The notes under the pieces are model-generated. The model did no database searches. It was given only the letters and a program-made list of their open reading frames with translations, and had not been told where the DNA came from. The translations under genes were made by a program, and so were the position numbers. A stretch of 64,000 nt of DNA from Prevotellaceae bacterium (GTDB taxonomy: Bacteria > Bacteroidota > Bacteroidia > Bacteroidales > UBA932): positions 1 to 64,000 of the forward strand of contig JAISBU010000058.1 in assembly GCA_031266015.1 (NCBI GenBank), given 5' to 3'. Within the stretch, counting starts at the first letter, position 1. Each line of letters opens with the position of its first letter. Below, one piece after another: positions 27,262-36,183 of the stretch.

Positions 27262-27606
27262 ATGAAGCAGCTGGTAGATATTGAAACATGGGAAAGAAAA
27301 AATCACTTTAAATTTTTTGCCTCCTTCTTTAATCCGAATTTTTCCGTTACCACCGATGTAGAATGTGGCAATGCTAAGGAAAATGCCAAAAGCAAAGGCC
27401 ACTCCTTTTTTATTTACTACCTGTATGCAATTTTAAGGGCTGCCAATGAAATTAAAGAGTTGCGTTACCGAATGGAAAATGAAAAAGTTGTGCTGTACGA
27501 TCGTTTGGGCTTAGAAACACCCGTAAAGACAGGTGATAATTGGATGGATTTCATGTCTCAGCATTTTTCAAAAAAACGGAGGAGTACTTAAAGGCATTAC
27601 ATTAGT
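27262..27606 (+). pseudogene. Chloramphenicol-acetyltransferase-like gene, frameshifted and truncated
   Basis: ATG 27262 starts MKQLVDIETWERKNHFKFF, the typical start of type A CAT-family trimeric acyltransferases, with further blocks VTTDVECGN and SFFIYYLYAILRAANEI and the strand KVVLYDRLGLETPV. The frame then changes at an A-run near 27574: the main frame ends in KKRRST, while another frame continues FFKKTEEYLKALH and then stops. Family proteins are about 210 residues and carry the catalytic HHxxxDG motif near their C-terminus, which is missing. The gene is therefore broken. Confidence 0.7.
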
Positions 27607-27834
27607 AAAAAGACTACTTTCTTCGTCTGTTTAGCTCCGTGATGAGCTATGAACCTTGAGTTAAACTCTGAATACAAGCCCGTAAGCGATGAGCCGCTGT
27701 TGGTAAAGAGGGGATAAGTGTTTTGATTTCAAGTGTTTGAGAAAAAAATGTGCGAAAAGCATGATTTTTTTTGCAGGGTAAAAAAATAAGCGCTACTTTT
27801 ATATCCATTTTTGTGCAAAACGAAAGAAAGATAT

Positions 27835-27908
27835 TCCTCAATAGCTCAGTTGGTTAGAGCACATGACTGTTAATCATGGGGTCCCAGGTTCAAGTCCTGG
27901 TTGAGGAG
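27835..27908 (+). tRNA. tRNA-Asn (GTT)
   Basis: Acceptor TCCTCAA pairs with TTGAGGA (discriminator G); the D arm is AGCTCAGTTGGTTAGAGC, the anticodon stem CATGA/TCATG with loop CTGTTAA gives anticodon GTT, and the T arm contains GGTTCAAGTCC. CCA is not encoded. A terminator follows 8 bases later. Confidence 0.95.
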
Positions 27909-27916
27909 CAAAAGTA

Positions 27917-27955
27917 ACGGACAACTCGTATAAAATCGGGTTGTCCGTTTTTTTT
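27917..27955 (+). terminator. Terminator after tRNA-Asn
   Basis: ACGGACAACTCG pairs with CGGGTTGTCCGT (one mismatch) around TATAAAAT and is followed by eight T residues. Confidence 0.85.
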
Positions 27956-28012
27956 GAGGTAATTTTACCTTATTTTTTGCCCTCTGAGCGGGGTTTATTC
28001 AACAAAAAAGCG

Positions 28013-28020
28013 TAAATTTG
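28013..28020 (+). promoter_or_regulatory. -7 promoter box TAAATTTG of secDF
   Basis: A perfect TAnnTTTG match 60 bases upstream of the secDF ATG; the leader between them is A-rich. Confidence 0.5.
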
Positions 28021-28080
28021 CGCCCTTGACTGTCTATAAGCCAACAAAAAAGTAAAAATAATACAAAACTAAAAAGTAAA

Positions 28081-31000
28081 ATGCAAGGAAAAGGAGCAAT
28101 TAGATTTTTAGCTGTTATACTGGTTTTGGTTTGCGTATTCGAACTTTCGTTTACGCTTGTAACCTATCGTGTGGGCGAAAAAGCTGCCGCATACGCCACA
28201 GACGCCAGCGGAAATTTTGACCCTGCAAAAGAGTCGGCCTACCTGGACTCTATGGCTGCCGAAGTGGTATACAACCTGGGCTTTGCCAAGTACACCTACA
28301 AGGAGTGCAAGGAGAAGGAGATTAACCTGGGTCTTGACCTAAAGGGCGGTATGAACGTTATGCTGGAGGTATCTGTTCCGGATATCGTAACGGGCATGGC
28401 TAACAGCAGCAGCGATGAAATTTTCAAGAAAGCCATGGAGCTGGCAAGGGCTAACCAGCAAGCTGCCTCTGATGATTTTATCGGATTGTTTGCAAAGGCA
28501 TTCAAAGAAGTTGCTCCGGGCGATAAGCTCAACCGGGTTTTCGGTACTTATGAGCTGCGCGATAAAATCAACGCTAACACCAGCGATGAGGATGTAATGA
28601 AGGTGCTGCGTGGTCAGGTTGATGCTGCCGTTGCTAACTCATACAACGTGCTTCGTAGCCGTATTGACCGTTTTGGTGTTACTCAACCCAACTTGCAACG
28701 TCTCGGTAACTCAGGCCGTATTTTGGTGGAGCTGCCCGGCGTTAAGGAGCCGGAGCGCGTACGTAAGCTTTTGCAAGGTACGGCTAACTTGGAGTTCTGG
28801 GAAACCTATGAGAACGCAGAACTTTTTGGCGCTTTGAGCGAGGCTAACAATAAGATTCGTGAAATTGAAGAGCAATCTGCCCCTAAGCCTGAGGCTAAAA
28901 CCGACAGTAAAAAAGTTGAACCCGAAAAGACGGATAGCGATGATAACATTGCAGACCTGCTGTCTCAGCTGGATAGCAAGGCGGATTCTTCTGCCGCCAG
29001 CGAGGAGGAGCTGAATTTTGCCAAGCAAAATCCCTTGTTCCACCTGTTGATGCCTTCGGTTGACCAATCTAACGGACAACCTGCTCCGGGCGCTCGCGTG
29101 GGTATTGCTCACTATCGTGATACCAGCAAGATTCGTCGTTGGCTGCAAATGCCGCAAATCCGTTCGCTGTTTCCCCGCGATGTTGAGTTCATGTGGTCTA
29201 TTAAGGCTATTGACAAGGGTAACACCTACTATGAGCTTATCGCCATTAAGAATACGCGTGACGGCAAACCTCGTCTTGACGGTTCTGCTGTGGTAGATGC
29301 CCACAAGGGTTTTAGCGGCACCGACGCTTACGCTGACGTATCTATGTCAATGAACTCTGAAGGGGCCAAAGTTTGGGCTCGCCTTACAGCGGATAATATT
29401 GGCAAGTGTGTTGCCATTGTTTTGGATGGCTACGTTTACTCTTATCCTCGTGTAAATCAAGAAATTAAAGGCGGTCAATCTTCTATTACGGGTACCTTTT
29501 CTCCGGAAGAAGCGGACGACTTGGCCAACGTGCTTAAGTCGGGTAAGCTGCCAACGCCTGCACGTATTATTCAGGAGGCAGTTGTAGGTCCGTCTTTGGG
29601 ACAGGCTTCTATTAACGCCGGTATGATGTCATTTGTGTTGGCATTCTGCTGTGTGCTTATTTACATGTTCATTTTCTACAATGGCGCCGGTTTGGTTGCA
29701 AATATTGCGTTGTTAACCAACCTGTTGCTGCTGTTCGGAGTGCTTGCATCGTTACGTGCGGTGCTTACGCTGCCCGGTATTTGCGGTATTGTGCTTACTA
29801 TGGGTATGGCGGTGGATGCCAATGTAATTATTTACGAACGCATCAAAGAGGAGCTGAAGGCGGGCAAGGGTGTACGGCTGGCTATAAGCGATGGGTTCAA
29901 AAATGCCTACTCTGCTATTATCGACGGTAACGTTACCACCATGATTACCGGTGTTATGCTGTTGTTGTTCGGCTCCGGTCCGGTGCAAGGCTTTGCTACT
30001 ACACTTATTATTGGTATTTTAACCTCCCTGTTCTCGGCCATCTTTATCTCTCGTTTGATTTTCTTGGCATTGCTGGATAAAGAAAAGAAAATCAGCTTCA
30101 GCAACAAGTACACCGAAAACTTCTTGAGCAACGTACACATTAACTTCATCGGGTTGAGAAAGTATGCCTATGTATTCTCAATTGTTATTACCGTTTTGGG
30201 TTGCATCTCATTAGGTGTGCGCGGGTTGAGCTACGGTGTGGACTTTGCCGGAGGTCGCAGCTATGTGGTTCGTTTTGATCAAAAGGTTGCTGCTGAAGAT
30301 GTTAGAGCATCTATGCGGGAGCATATTGAAGTTGAAAAGGGCGCCTCGGTTGAGGTTAAAACTTACGGACAGGGCGGTAACCAGCTTAAGATTACTACCG
30401 ACTACATGATTAAAGATCAATCTCAACGTGTAGATAGTATCGTTGACGAATTGCTGTATGCCGCGACTAAGGAATTTTTTGCTTCGGATATTTCATTCCC
30501 TGAGTTTATCTCTACAATGGTGAACCCCAATGGTATTATCCAGTCGGAAAAAGTTGGCCCCACTGTGGCTGACGATATTAAGCGCGATGCAGTAGTTGCG
30601 CTGGTTTTGGCGGTACTTGCCATGTTCCTCTATATTGCTGTCCGGTTCAAAAAGTGGCAGTGGGGTTTTGGCGCAGCGGTATCACAGGCCCACGATGCAC
30701 TTATTGTAATATTCTTGTTCTCAGTATTTTCCGGCATTATGCCTTTTACCCTGGATATCGATCAGTCATTTATTGCGGCCTTGCTAACCATTATCGGTTA
30801 CTCTATTAACGACACCGTGATTATCTTTGACCGTATTCGTGAGAACATCCATAACCACCCGAAGGTGGAGCTGGGCAGCAACATCAACAACGCTATCAAT
30901 AGCGTGCTGGCGCGTACGGTGAACACCGGATTTACTACCTTGATTGTGCTTATTGCAATTTTCTTGCTTGGTGGCGAGGCTATTCAAGGATTTACCTTTG

Positions 31001-31116
31001 CGCTTATTGTTGGTATTGTTTTCGGTACCTACTCTTCGAATTTTGTGGCTACTCCTGTTGCCTACGAGCTGTTGAAGCGTAAGCAAAAGAAAGAGGCTGC
31101 TTTGGCTAAAAAGTAG
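28081..31116 (+). CDS. secDF: Protein translocase SecDF fusion
   Basis: A 1011-residue fusion of SecD and SecF, the RND-like subunits that use proton flow to pull proteins through SecYEG. The SecD half starts with a membrane helix (about 7-27), followed by the periplasmic P1 domain (DLKGGMNVMLEV; SFTYEL-like region, with a Lys/Glu-rich insertion at about 255-325) and the helices starting LGQASINAGMMSFVLAF. MAVDANVIIYERIKEEL is the conserved TM4 region with its functional Asp. The SecF half starts near 680 (VHINFIGLRKYAYVFS), with SINDTVIIFDRIREN as its signature. The fused form is normal in Bacteroidota. Confidence 0.97.
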   Translation: MQGKGAIRFLAVILVLVCVFELSFTLVTYRVGEKAAAYATDASGNFDPAKESAYLDSMAAEVVYNLGFAKYTYKECKEKEINLGLDLKGGMNVMLEVSVPDIVTGMANSSSDEIFKKAMELARANQQAASDDFIGLFAKAFKEVAPGDKLNRVFGTYELRDKINANTSDEDVMKVLRGQVDAAVANSYNVLRSRIDRFGVTQPNLQRLGNSGRILVELPGVKEPERVRKLLQGTANLEFWETYENAELFGALSEANNKIREIEEQSAPKPEAKTDSKKVEPEKTDSDDNIADLLSQLDSKADSSAASEEELNFAKQNPLFHLLMPSVDQSNGQPAPGARVGIAHYRDTSKIRRWLQMPQIRSLFPRDVEFMWSIKAIDKGNTYYELIAIKNTRDGKPRLDGSAVVDAHKGFSGTDAYADVSMSMNSEGAKVWARLTADNIGKCVAIVLDGYVYSYPRVNQEIKGGQSSITGTFSPEEADDLANVLKSGKLPTPARIIQEAVVGPSLGQASINAGMMSFVLAFCCVLIYMFIFYNGAGLVANIALLTNLLLLFGVLASLRAVLTLPGICGIVLTMGMAVDANVIIYERIKEELKAGKGVRLAISDGFKNAYSAIIDGNVTTMITGVMLLLFGSGPVQGFATTLIIGILTSLFSAIFISRLIFLALLDKEKKISFSNKYTENFLSNVHINFIGLRKYAYVFSIVITVLGCISLGVRGLSYGVDFAGGRSYVVRFDQKVAAEDVRASMREHIEVEKGASVEVKTYGQGGNQLKITTDYMIKDQSQRVDSIVDELLYAATKEFFASDISFPEFISTMVNPNGIIQSEKVGPTVADDIKRDAVVALVLAVLAMFLYIAVRFKKWQWGFGAAVSQAHDALIVIFLFSVFSGIMPFTLDIDQSFIAALLTIIGYSINDTVIIFDRIRENIHNHPKVELGSNINNAINSVLARTVNTGFTTLIVLIAIFLLGGEAIQGFTFALIVGIVFGTYSSNFVATPVAYELLKRKQKKEAALAKK

Positions 31117-31136
31117 GCTGTTATGCTCATTTTCTT

Positions 31137-31174
31137 AATCAAAAAAAGCTGCCGCGAGGTGGCTTTTTTGATTA
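31137..31174 (+). terminator. Terminator after secDF
   Basis: AATCAAAAAAAGCTGCC pairs with GGTGGCTTTTTTGATT around GCGA; the stem is long and ends in a T-rich strand. Confidence 0.8.
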
Positions 31175-31214
31175 GAAGGAAGGAAATAGGGAGAAAAAGA
31201 ACAAGTAGTGTGAT

Positions 31215-31976
31215 GTGAACTTCGCTCACAATGGTGATAAAACTTTAAATTTGAAATTTTCATTTCATAAGCTGCGTCTTCTTTGGAAGGAATATCAAAC
31301 GGGAGTGTATCTTACCGTAATATTCCACCTGTGCATTCTTATCGCCTTTTTTGGTCTTAAGATTCATGCTGTAAAGTACGAGCAACAGCTGGAGATTGCA
31401 ATGGACTTTACGCAGGAAGAGAAAGAGGAAGAGTTGGAAAAGTTGGCCAGGCTGGAGCGGGAGAAGCAAAATTTGGAGCGAGAGGTTAATCAAATGCTTT
31501 CACAGGTTCGAAATGAGCTGCGCAACGTGGCGGTAAATGAGGAGCTGGCGGCACAACAGAGTAAGGAGCAAAATCAAGTGTTGCACGAAAACGATGAGCT
31601 GCAAAGGCGTATTGACGCAACGCGCAGAATGATGCAGGAGCGGCCTTCGGATGAAGGAAATATTCCGGCCGAACCAGTCAAAAAGAGTGATACGTATACG
31701 GGCCCTTCGGTAATGTCGTACAAGCTGGACGGACGCACTGCTTACAGGCTTCCGGTGCCGGTGTATAAGTGCGAAGGTGGCGGAATGGTGGTGGTAAACA
31801 TAATGGTCGCACAACGTGGAAACGTAGTTGGCGCGCTTGTAGATGTGGCAGCTTCTGCTAAAGATCCTTGCTTGCAGGATATGGCCATTAAAGCTGCTGA
31901 AATGTCTAAGTTTAGCGCCTCTACCTCATCCAAAAATCAGCTGGGAACCATTACCTATCGATTTGTGGGGCAGTAG
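31215..31976 (+). CDS. TonB-like energy-transducer family protein
   Basis: About 253 residues; one N-terminal membrane helix (about 27-47, VYLTVIFHLCILIAFF), a charged coiled coil (about 65-145, rich in Glu/Lys/Gln), and a C-terminal domain (about 175-253) with the TonB-like pattern YRLPVPVYKCEGGG, VVVNIMVAQRGNVV, SKFSASTSSKNQLGTITYRF. TonB-type proteins couple the proton gradient to outer-membrane receptors; here no receptor or ExbBD is nearby, so the partner is open. No ATG fits well: GTG at 31215 is used, TTG at 31251 is an alternative. Confidence 0.7.
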   Translation: MNFAHNGDKTLNLKFSFHKLRLLWKEYQTGVYLTVIFHLCILIAFFGLKIHAVKYEQQLEIAMDFTQEEKEEELEKLARLEREKQNLEREVNQMLSQVRNELRNVAVNEELAAQQSKEQNQVLHENDELQRRIDATRRMMQERPSDEGNIPAEPVKKSDTYTGPSVMSYKLDGRTAYRLPVPVYKCEGGGMVVVNIMVAQRGNVVGALVDVAASAKDPCLQDMAIKAAEMSKFSASTSSKNQLGTITYRFVGQ

Positions 31977-32097
31977 AATATTTACGATTGACAATTTATG
32001 GGTCGCGAAAGTCAACAGCTGCTTTTTTTGCCATGTAGCACTTGTCGAAGCGTCTCAACGTAGCAAACGCCAGTGCTGCAAGTTTTAATTTGAAATT

Positions 32098-32601
32098 TTG
32101 AAGTTGGAAACCTCCTATATTCTTCTTGGTAGCAACCAGGGCAACAGCATGTTGCTGCTACAACAGGCTTGTGAGCTGCTGCAAAAGTCGGTTGGCGGCA
32201 TTATTAAAAAATCTTCTGTTTACGAATCCATCCCTTGGGGATTTGAGGCTGAGCAGAATTTCCTGAACCAAGTATTGGCTACTGAAACGGAGTTCTCTCC
32301 CAAGCAGCTGCTATTGGCTACTCAGCAGGTTGAGCAACAGTTAGGGCGTATAATAAAAACCTACAAACCAGGTGTTTACGCCTCAAGGCTTATTGACGTT
32401 GATATCCTTTTTTATGGCGAGCAGCTTATTCAAACGTCGGCCTTAGCTATTCCTCACCCACGCTTGCACCTGCGTAAATTTACGCTTCTTCCTCTGGTAG
32501 AAATTGCTCCGGATTTTGTTCATCCCGTACTGAAAAAAACAATGAAGCAGCTGCTGCAAAAATGTGAAGATAAAGGCGAAGTTTCTATTTTACCATCCTG
32601 A
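32098..32601 (+). CDS. folK: 6-hydroxymethyl-7,8-dihydropterin pyrophosphokinase
   Basis: A 167-residue enzyme of folate synthesis. YILLGSNQGN at the start, VYESIPWGFEAEQNFLNQV, RLIDVDILFYGEQ and HPRLHLRKFTLLPLVEI are the family motifs, including the two Asp of DVDIL that hold magnesium. There is no ATG: the start is TTG 32098 or TTG 32104. Its product feeds FolP, encoded 3.6 kb away at 36184. Confidence 0.93.
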   Translation: MKLETSYILLGSNQGNSMLLLQQACELLQKSVGGIIKKSSVYESIPWGFEAEQNFLNQVLATETEFSPKQLLLATQQVEQQLGRIIKTYKPGVYASRLIDVDILFYGEQLIQTSALAIPHPRLHLRKFTLLPLVEIAPDFVHPVLKKTMKQLLQKCEDKGEVSILPS

Positions 32602-32882
32602 TTTACTAACGTAAAAATAAAAAAAATCCTTCGGATAACCTACCAGCGCCGGAAGTTTTGCAATGCCATGCGAACAGGTAAATCAGCCAAAGGATTTTAA
32701 GAAACAAGAGCGCTAAGTTATAAGATTGCTCTTTAAAAGGCCCCCAATTCTTTTCCTTCACAATCTCTAAGCATGCGCTCTATAGAAACATGGGGCGTGA
32801 GTTTTCCCCTTCGTCGCACTCTTCGACAGGCGCAGGGTGACAACGGTTCCGCACCAGTAAATCGTCAATTTGTCCGTTGATG
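32602..32882. other. Intergenic region with a large stem and one REP-like copy
   Basis: Two convergent genes flank this region. At about 32626-32698 AAATCCTT and AAGGATTT close a ~70-base structure; read on the minus strand it ends in a run of eight T, so it could terminate the upstream AAA-ATPase transcript or form a small structured RNA. At about 32807-32845 (CTTCGACAGGCGCAGGGTGACA) lies a degenerate copy of the dispersed TGTCATGCTGAGC repeat family. Confidence 0.45.
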
Positions 32883-34037
32883 TTAGCAGCTTACAAATCC
32901 GTCTACGCTTCGCTTGAGCTCTACAATCTCGCAGGGCTCAAACATAGCCTGTACGATGGGTGAATGGGTGGAAACAAAAAGTTGGGCGTCGCTGATGCAT
33001 GGTATAGCGTCTAGCGCTTTCTGTATCAAGTCGGGATGCACGTTGTTTTCAATACCGTCTATCAGAAGAAAACCTCGCTGCACGTTGAAGTTGTAAAACA
33101 GTGCGTAGATGTGCCCGAGCGTAAAGAGCAGTCGACGCGTACCGGCGCTTAGCTGGTTCAACGCCATTTTTTTTGCGTTGAATGTTTTACTTAAGCGCAG
33201 CTCCATTCCTTGTCCCAGATGGGTTGGAACAGCCATGTCCGGTTCCAGGCGTAATCCCTGCGGTGTCAGGAAATCAGACCAGCGTACAGCCAGCTTTTTC
33301 AAAAATCGAGGATTGTTCTGCTCAAAATCGGACTTAATGCAGCTGACTTTTTTATCCTGATTTTGCGGTAGATCCAAACAGGCGCGAAACTGCCTGTCGC
33401 GGCTGCACTCTTGATAAATAGCGGTTTTCCAAAACTGTCCGCGAGTTTTTTCAGCTACTAAATGGTAGAATGGAAAGTTTGAAAACAGCTCTTCGGCGTC
33501 GCGCAGCGTTGTTGCTGCAATATCTTCCAAATCGTTGGCGGTGTCCAGCTCAGAAGGCGAGTATATCAACCTGTCGGTTAATCCGTTTTTGAGTGGCAGC
33601 TCCTGCACCAGCTGGTTGTACCGATGCCCTTGCAGCAGGTACCGGCTATACAGGTATTGTTGGAGCGTAAAATTTTCGGTGTTCAAAAAGGTGGACATGA
33701 GTTTGTCTAACCAGCGTTCTTCCTGCTCTATTTCGGTCTTAAACATAAGAACCTTGGGCATGGTTGAAGTATGGACAGTGTAGAGAAGTTGATTACCGAC
33801 CTTCAATTTTAGCGCCAGCATGTCTATTTCACGGTAGTGGATAAGGTCCAGCAATACATCTCGCAGAATTTGTAGCAAAGAAGATTTGCCGGTGCCGTTT
33901 ATGCCTACAAAGCACACCTTTTGCAAGGGTTCGCCCTCCATGGGATGTCCCTGCGGATAGGCCATATTGATGTATACATCGTCCAGCTGGCCGTGCTTTT
34001 TTATGTGCACGCCGCAAATCCTTAGGCTGCTATGCAT
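32883..34037 (-). CDS. AAA family ATPase (RecF/SMC-like, AAA_21 type)
   Basis: A 384-residue ABC-class ATPase. Walker A is GINGTGKSSLLQ near residue 45, the signature region is NQLSAGTRRLLFTLG near 300, Walker B is GFLLIDGIENNVHPDL near 325 (Gly-Ile where Glu-Glu is usual next to Asp), and the His switch is VSTHSPIVQ near 365. Relatives act in DNA repair, phage defence or toxin-like modules (AAA_21), but no nuclease or effector gene accompanies it. It overlaps the DoxX gene upstream by 8 bases, implying translational coupling. Confidence 0.8.
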   Translation of the reverse strand: MHSSLRICGVHIKKHGQLDDVYINMAYPQGHPMEGEPLQKVCFVGINGTGKSSLLQILRDVLLDLIHYREIDMLALKLKVGNQLLYTVHTSTMPKVLMFKTEIEQEERWLDKLMSTFLNTENFTLQQYLYSRYLLQGHRYNQLVQELPLKNGLTDRLIYSPSELDTANDLEDIAATTLRDAEELFSNFPFYHLVAEKTRGQFWKTAIYQECSRDRQFRACLDLPQNQDKKVSCIKSDFEQNNPRFLKKLAVRWSDFLTPQGLRLEPDMAVPTHLGQGMELRLSKTFNAKKMALNQLSAGTRRLLFTLGHIYALFYNFNVQRGFLLIDGIENNVHPDLIQKALDAIPCISDAQLFVSTHSPIVQAMFEPCEIVELKRSVDGFVSC

Positions 34038-35292
34038 ATCTTCCTATCTTTTTGCGGCCGGTTTTGTTGTTTATAATGACCATCAACAGCATGGCAACTA
34101 GCGTAGCGAAAATGAATGCCCACTTAAGGTTGGTGTTGCCATCCTGACGCAGCGCGTTGATGTCTGCAGCCAACGGTTGCCTGCTGAAGAATCCGGTAGA
34201 AGGAAGATCGTTGGCATTCCATTTGCCAACTACGGTTCCGTGGTATAGCAACATTACTCCCGGATGAGCGCGCACCATAGATTTCAGCGTAGTTTCATCT
34301 GTGCTGCAAATATCGAAGTTTATGTGGTGTTGTGCCGAAAAATCAGCGGTAGCGCCTTGTGTTGAGGCTGTTAGCCCAACGAAAGTGTAGCCTTTGTCTT
34401 TGGCAAAGGTTGCCAGCTGTTTTATTTGCTCTATATGCTCAACGCTTGATTTCTCTAACTTTGGAGCAACAAACAGAAATGCGTATTCTTCTTCCAGAAT
34501 ACTTTCTGTAATATCTCCCTCAATCGGATGTGTGATGGAGAAGTTGTACACAGGCGGCGTGTATCCTTGATTTACCAGCACAGATTTGCTGTCTATAAAG
34601 CGCCATGTGGTGTCTTGCCATGGATAATCAGCATCGGTGAACTCATGCTGCTTGCCATCTTTTTCGTAAATCAACATGGTGCGATATTCGTCACGTGGCG
34701 CACCTTCGGGGATGGCCATTGCCTCCGGAATGTTTTGTCCTACGTGGTAGGGCATAAAATCGAATACAGGTAAATGGTGCATGCAGTGTGCCGAAAGTGC
34801 GAAGCTGGCGAAGAAAAATAGAGCCACGTAGAACCACTCCAACGCAGCGCGGGTAAAGTTTTTGTACTGTCCTCTGCAGAAGAAAATGAGGAGCACAAAT
34901 GGGAACATGGCTAAGTTTTTGAAGAACGTTTGCCAGTTGGTCAGCTTAATGGCATCGCCGAAGCAGCCGCAGTCTGATACCGGGTTGAAGATAGCCAGGA
35001 AGAATGTGAGCACTGTGAAAAATGACATGAAAAGCAGCAGCGCCCATCCCGTAACTTTCATGCGTACGCCCATAATGAGACAAAGTCCTATAACTAGCTC
35101 CGCTGCTGCCATTAGTATGCCTAAGTACAGCGCCAACGGCGCTAATCCCGACATCCCGAACGCCTCAAAATAATCAATAAATTTGTAGTTGGAACCTAGT
35201 GGATCCAGCGCTTTTACAAATCCGGAAAAGATGAATACCAATCCCATCAACAAGCGACTTACTATGAGTAGTGTTCTAAGTAATGGCTGCAT
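34030..35292 (-). CDS. DoxX-family membrane protein, BT_3928-like
   Basis: A 420-residue protein starting at ATG 35292 (MQPLLRTLLIVSRLLMGLVF); the longer frame is not credible. Four membrane helices of the DoxX/MauE type (about 1-140) include VSDCGCFGDAI, a conserved CxC pair in this family. Another helix (about 155-175) and a periplasmic/extracytoplasmic beta-rich domain (about 180-390) with a thioredoxin-like LFVAPKLEKSS, DICSTDETTLKSMVRAHPG follow, and the C-terminus has one more helix (WAFIFATLVAMLLMVI). A role in envelope redox is inferred. The tmk gene lies 59 bases upstream and the AAA ATPase overlaps downstream. Confidence 0.78.
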   Translation of the reverse strand: MQPLLRTLLIVSRLLMGLVFIFSGFVKALDPLGSNYKFIDYFEAFGMSGLAPLALYLGILMAAAELVIGLCLIMGVRMKVTGWALLLFMSFFTVLTFFLAIFNPVSDCGCFGDAIKLTNWQTFFKNLAMFPFVLLIFFCRGQYKNFTRAALEWFYVALFFFASFALSAHCMHHLPVFDFMPYHVGQNIPEAMAIPEGAPRDEYRTMLIYEKDGKQHEFTDADYPWQDTTWRFIDSKSVLVNQGYTPPVYNFSITHPIEGDITESILEEEYAFLFVAPKLEKSSVEHIEQIKQLATFAKDKGYTFVGLTASTQGATADFSAQHHINFDICSTDETTLKSMVRAHPGVMLLYHGTVVGKWNANDLPSTGFFSRQPLAADINALRQDGNTNLKWAFIFATLVAMLLMVIINNKTGRKKIGRYA

Positions 35293-35351
35293 AATAGCGT
35301 AAAAATTTTTATGAGTTATATTAAGGGTGATTATTTTTTTACTATATTTTA

Positions 35352-36032
35352 CTACAACGTTTCGAGCAGCAGCTTTATTTTTTCGAAGGTGCTTGCCGGC
35401 TGCATCATGCACCCGTTTTCGTTGGCGCAAGCTACCACTCTGAATGTGCTATCCAACGGCTGCTGCTCCAAATATCCCTTTCGTACAAGTTGTTGAAAGT
35501 CCAGGCTGGCCTCGTGTATATCCTGCTTCCCTTCTAAGTATTCGCGAGATGTTCCGCTGCGGTGCTCTGTAAGCCGCGCGGTAATGAACTCAAAGGGAAC
35601 GTCTAGAAATAAGCTGAGCTGTGGCTGTGGAATTTTAAATACTTCATACTCCAGCTTCAAAATCCAATTACGCAGGGCACGCCGTTCCGCCTCGTTGCCT
35701 TGAATTTTGGCGCACTGAAACGCAATGTTGGAATATACGTAACGGTCTACTACTACAAAATATCCTTCGCGTAGCCACGTTTTGATTTGCTCCGCTGCAA
35801 CCCTTCTGTCCTCGGCGAAAATCAGCGCAACGAGGTAAGGATTAACCTCATTTATTTTTCCTAAATCGCCACGCAAAAAGCGAGCAATGAGGTCGCCGAA
35901 AACACCGGTATCCACTCGCGGAAAGTGCATATACTTTGTTCGTATACCCTGTCCCATCAAATGTTTTTCCAGCAGGCTTACTTGTGTGGATTTTCCTGCC
36001 CCGTCAAGGCCCTCTATGGCTAAAAAGTTCAT
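35352..36032 (-). CDS. tmk: Thymidylate kinase-family enzyme
   Basis: A 226-residue P-loop nucleoside monophosphate kinase. The start is ATG 36032 (MNFLAIEGLDGAGKSTQ), which places the P-loop at the N-terminus; 18 extra upstream residues are not family-like. The DR(Y) motif is VVVDRYVYSNIAFQ near 95, and the LID region carries EHRSGTSREYLE. It converts dTMP to dTDP. The core is standard; the LID sequence differs from E. coli Tmk. Confidence 0.9.
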   Translation of the reverse strand: MNFLAIEGLDGAGKSTQVSLLEKHLMGQGIRTKYMHFPRVDTGVFGDLIARFLRGDLGKINEVNPYLVALIFAEDRRVAAEQIKTWLREGYFVVVDRYVYSNIAFQCAKIQGNEAERRALRNWILKLEYEVFKIPQPQLSLFLDVPFEFITARLTEHRSGTSREYLEGKQDIHEASLDFQQLVRKGYLEQQPLDSTFRVVACANENGCMMQPASTFEKIKLLLETL

Positions 36033-36141
36033 GAAAACTTGCTCTGAGTAAAGTGTGTGATTTGGCTTTTTGCCGGTTGCTTTCACAATGTTGCCAACCC
36101 CAAAGTTGATCGGAATTTAACCGAATTATACTAATAATACG

Positions 36142-36149
36142 TAACTTTG
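36142..36149 (+). promoter_or_regulatory. -7 promoter box TAACTTTG of folP
   Basis: A perfect TAnnTTTG match 35 bases upstream of the folP ATG, divergent from tmk. It probably serves folP and cdaA. Confidence 0.55.
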
Positions 36150-36183
36150 TTGTTGCAAATTTAGCAAATAAAGCCAGCTAGCC

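Noticed and set aside
30784-31086. Minus-strand frame inside secDF
   Set aside because: Shadow of the conserved SecF coding region; no domain or promoter.
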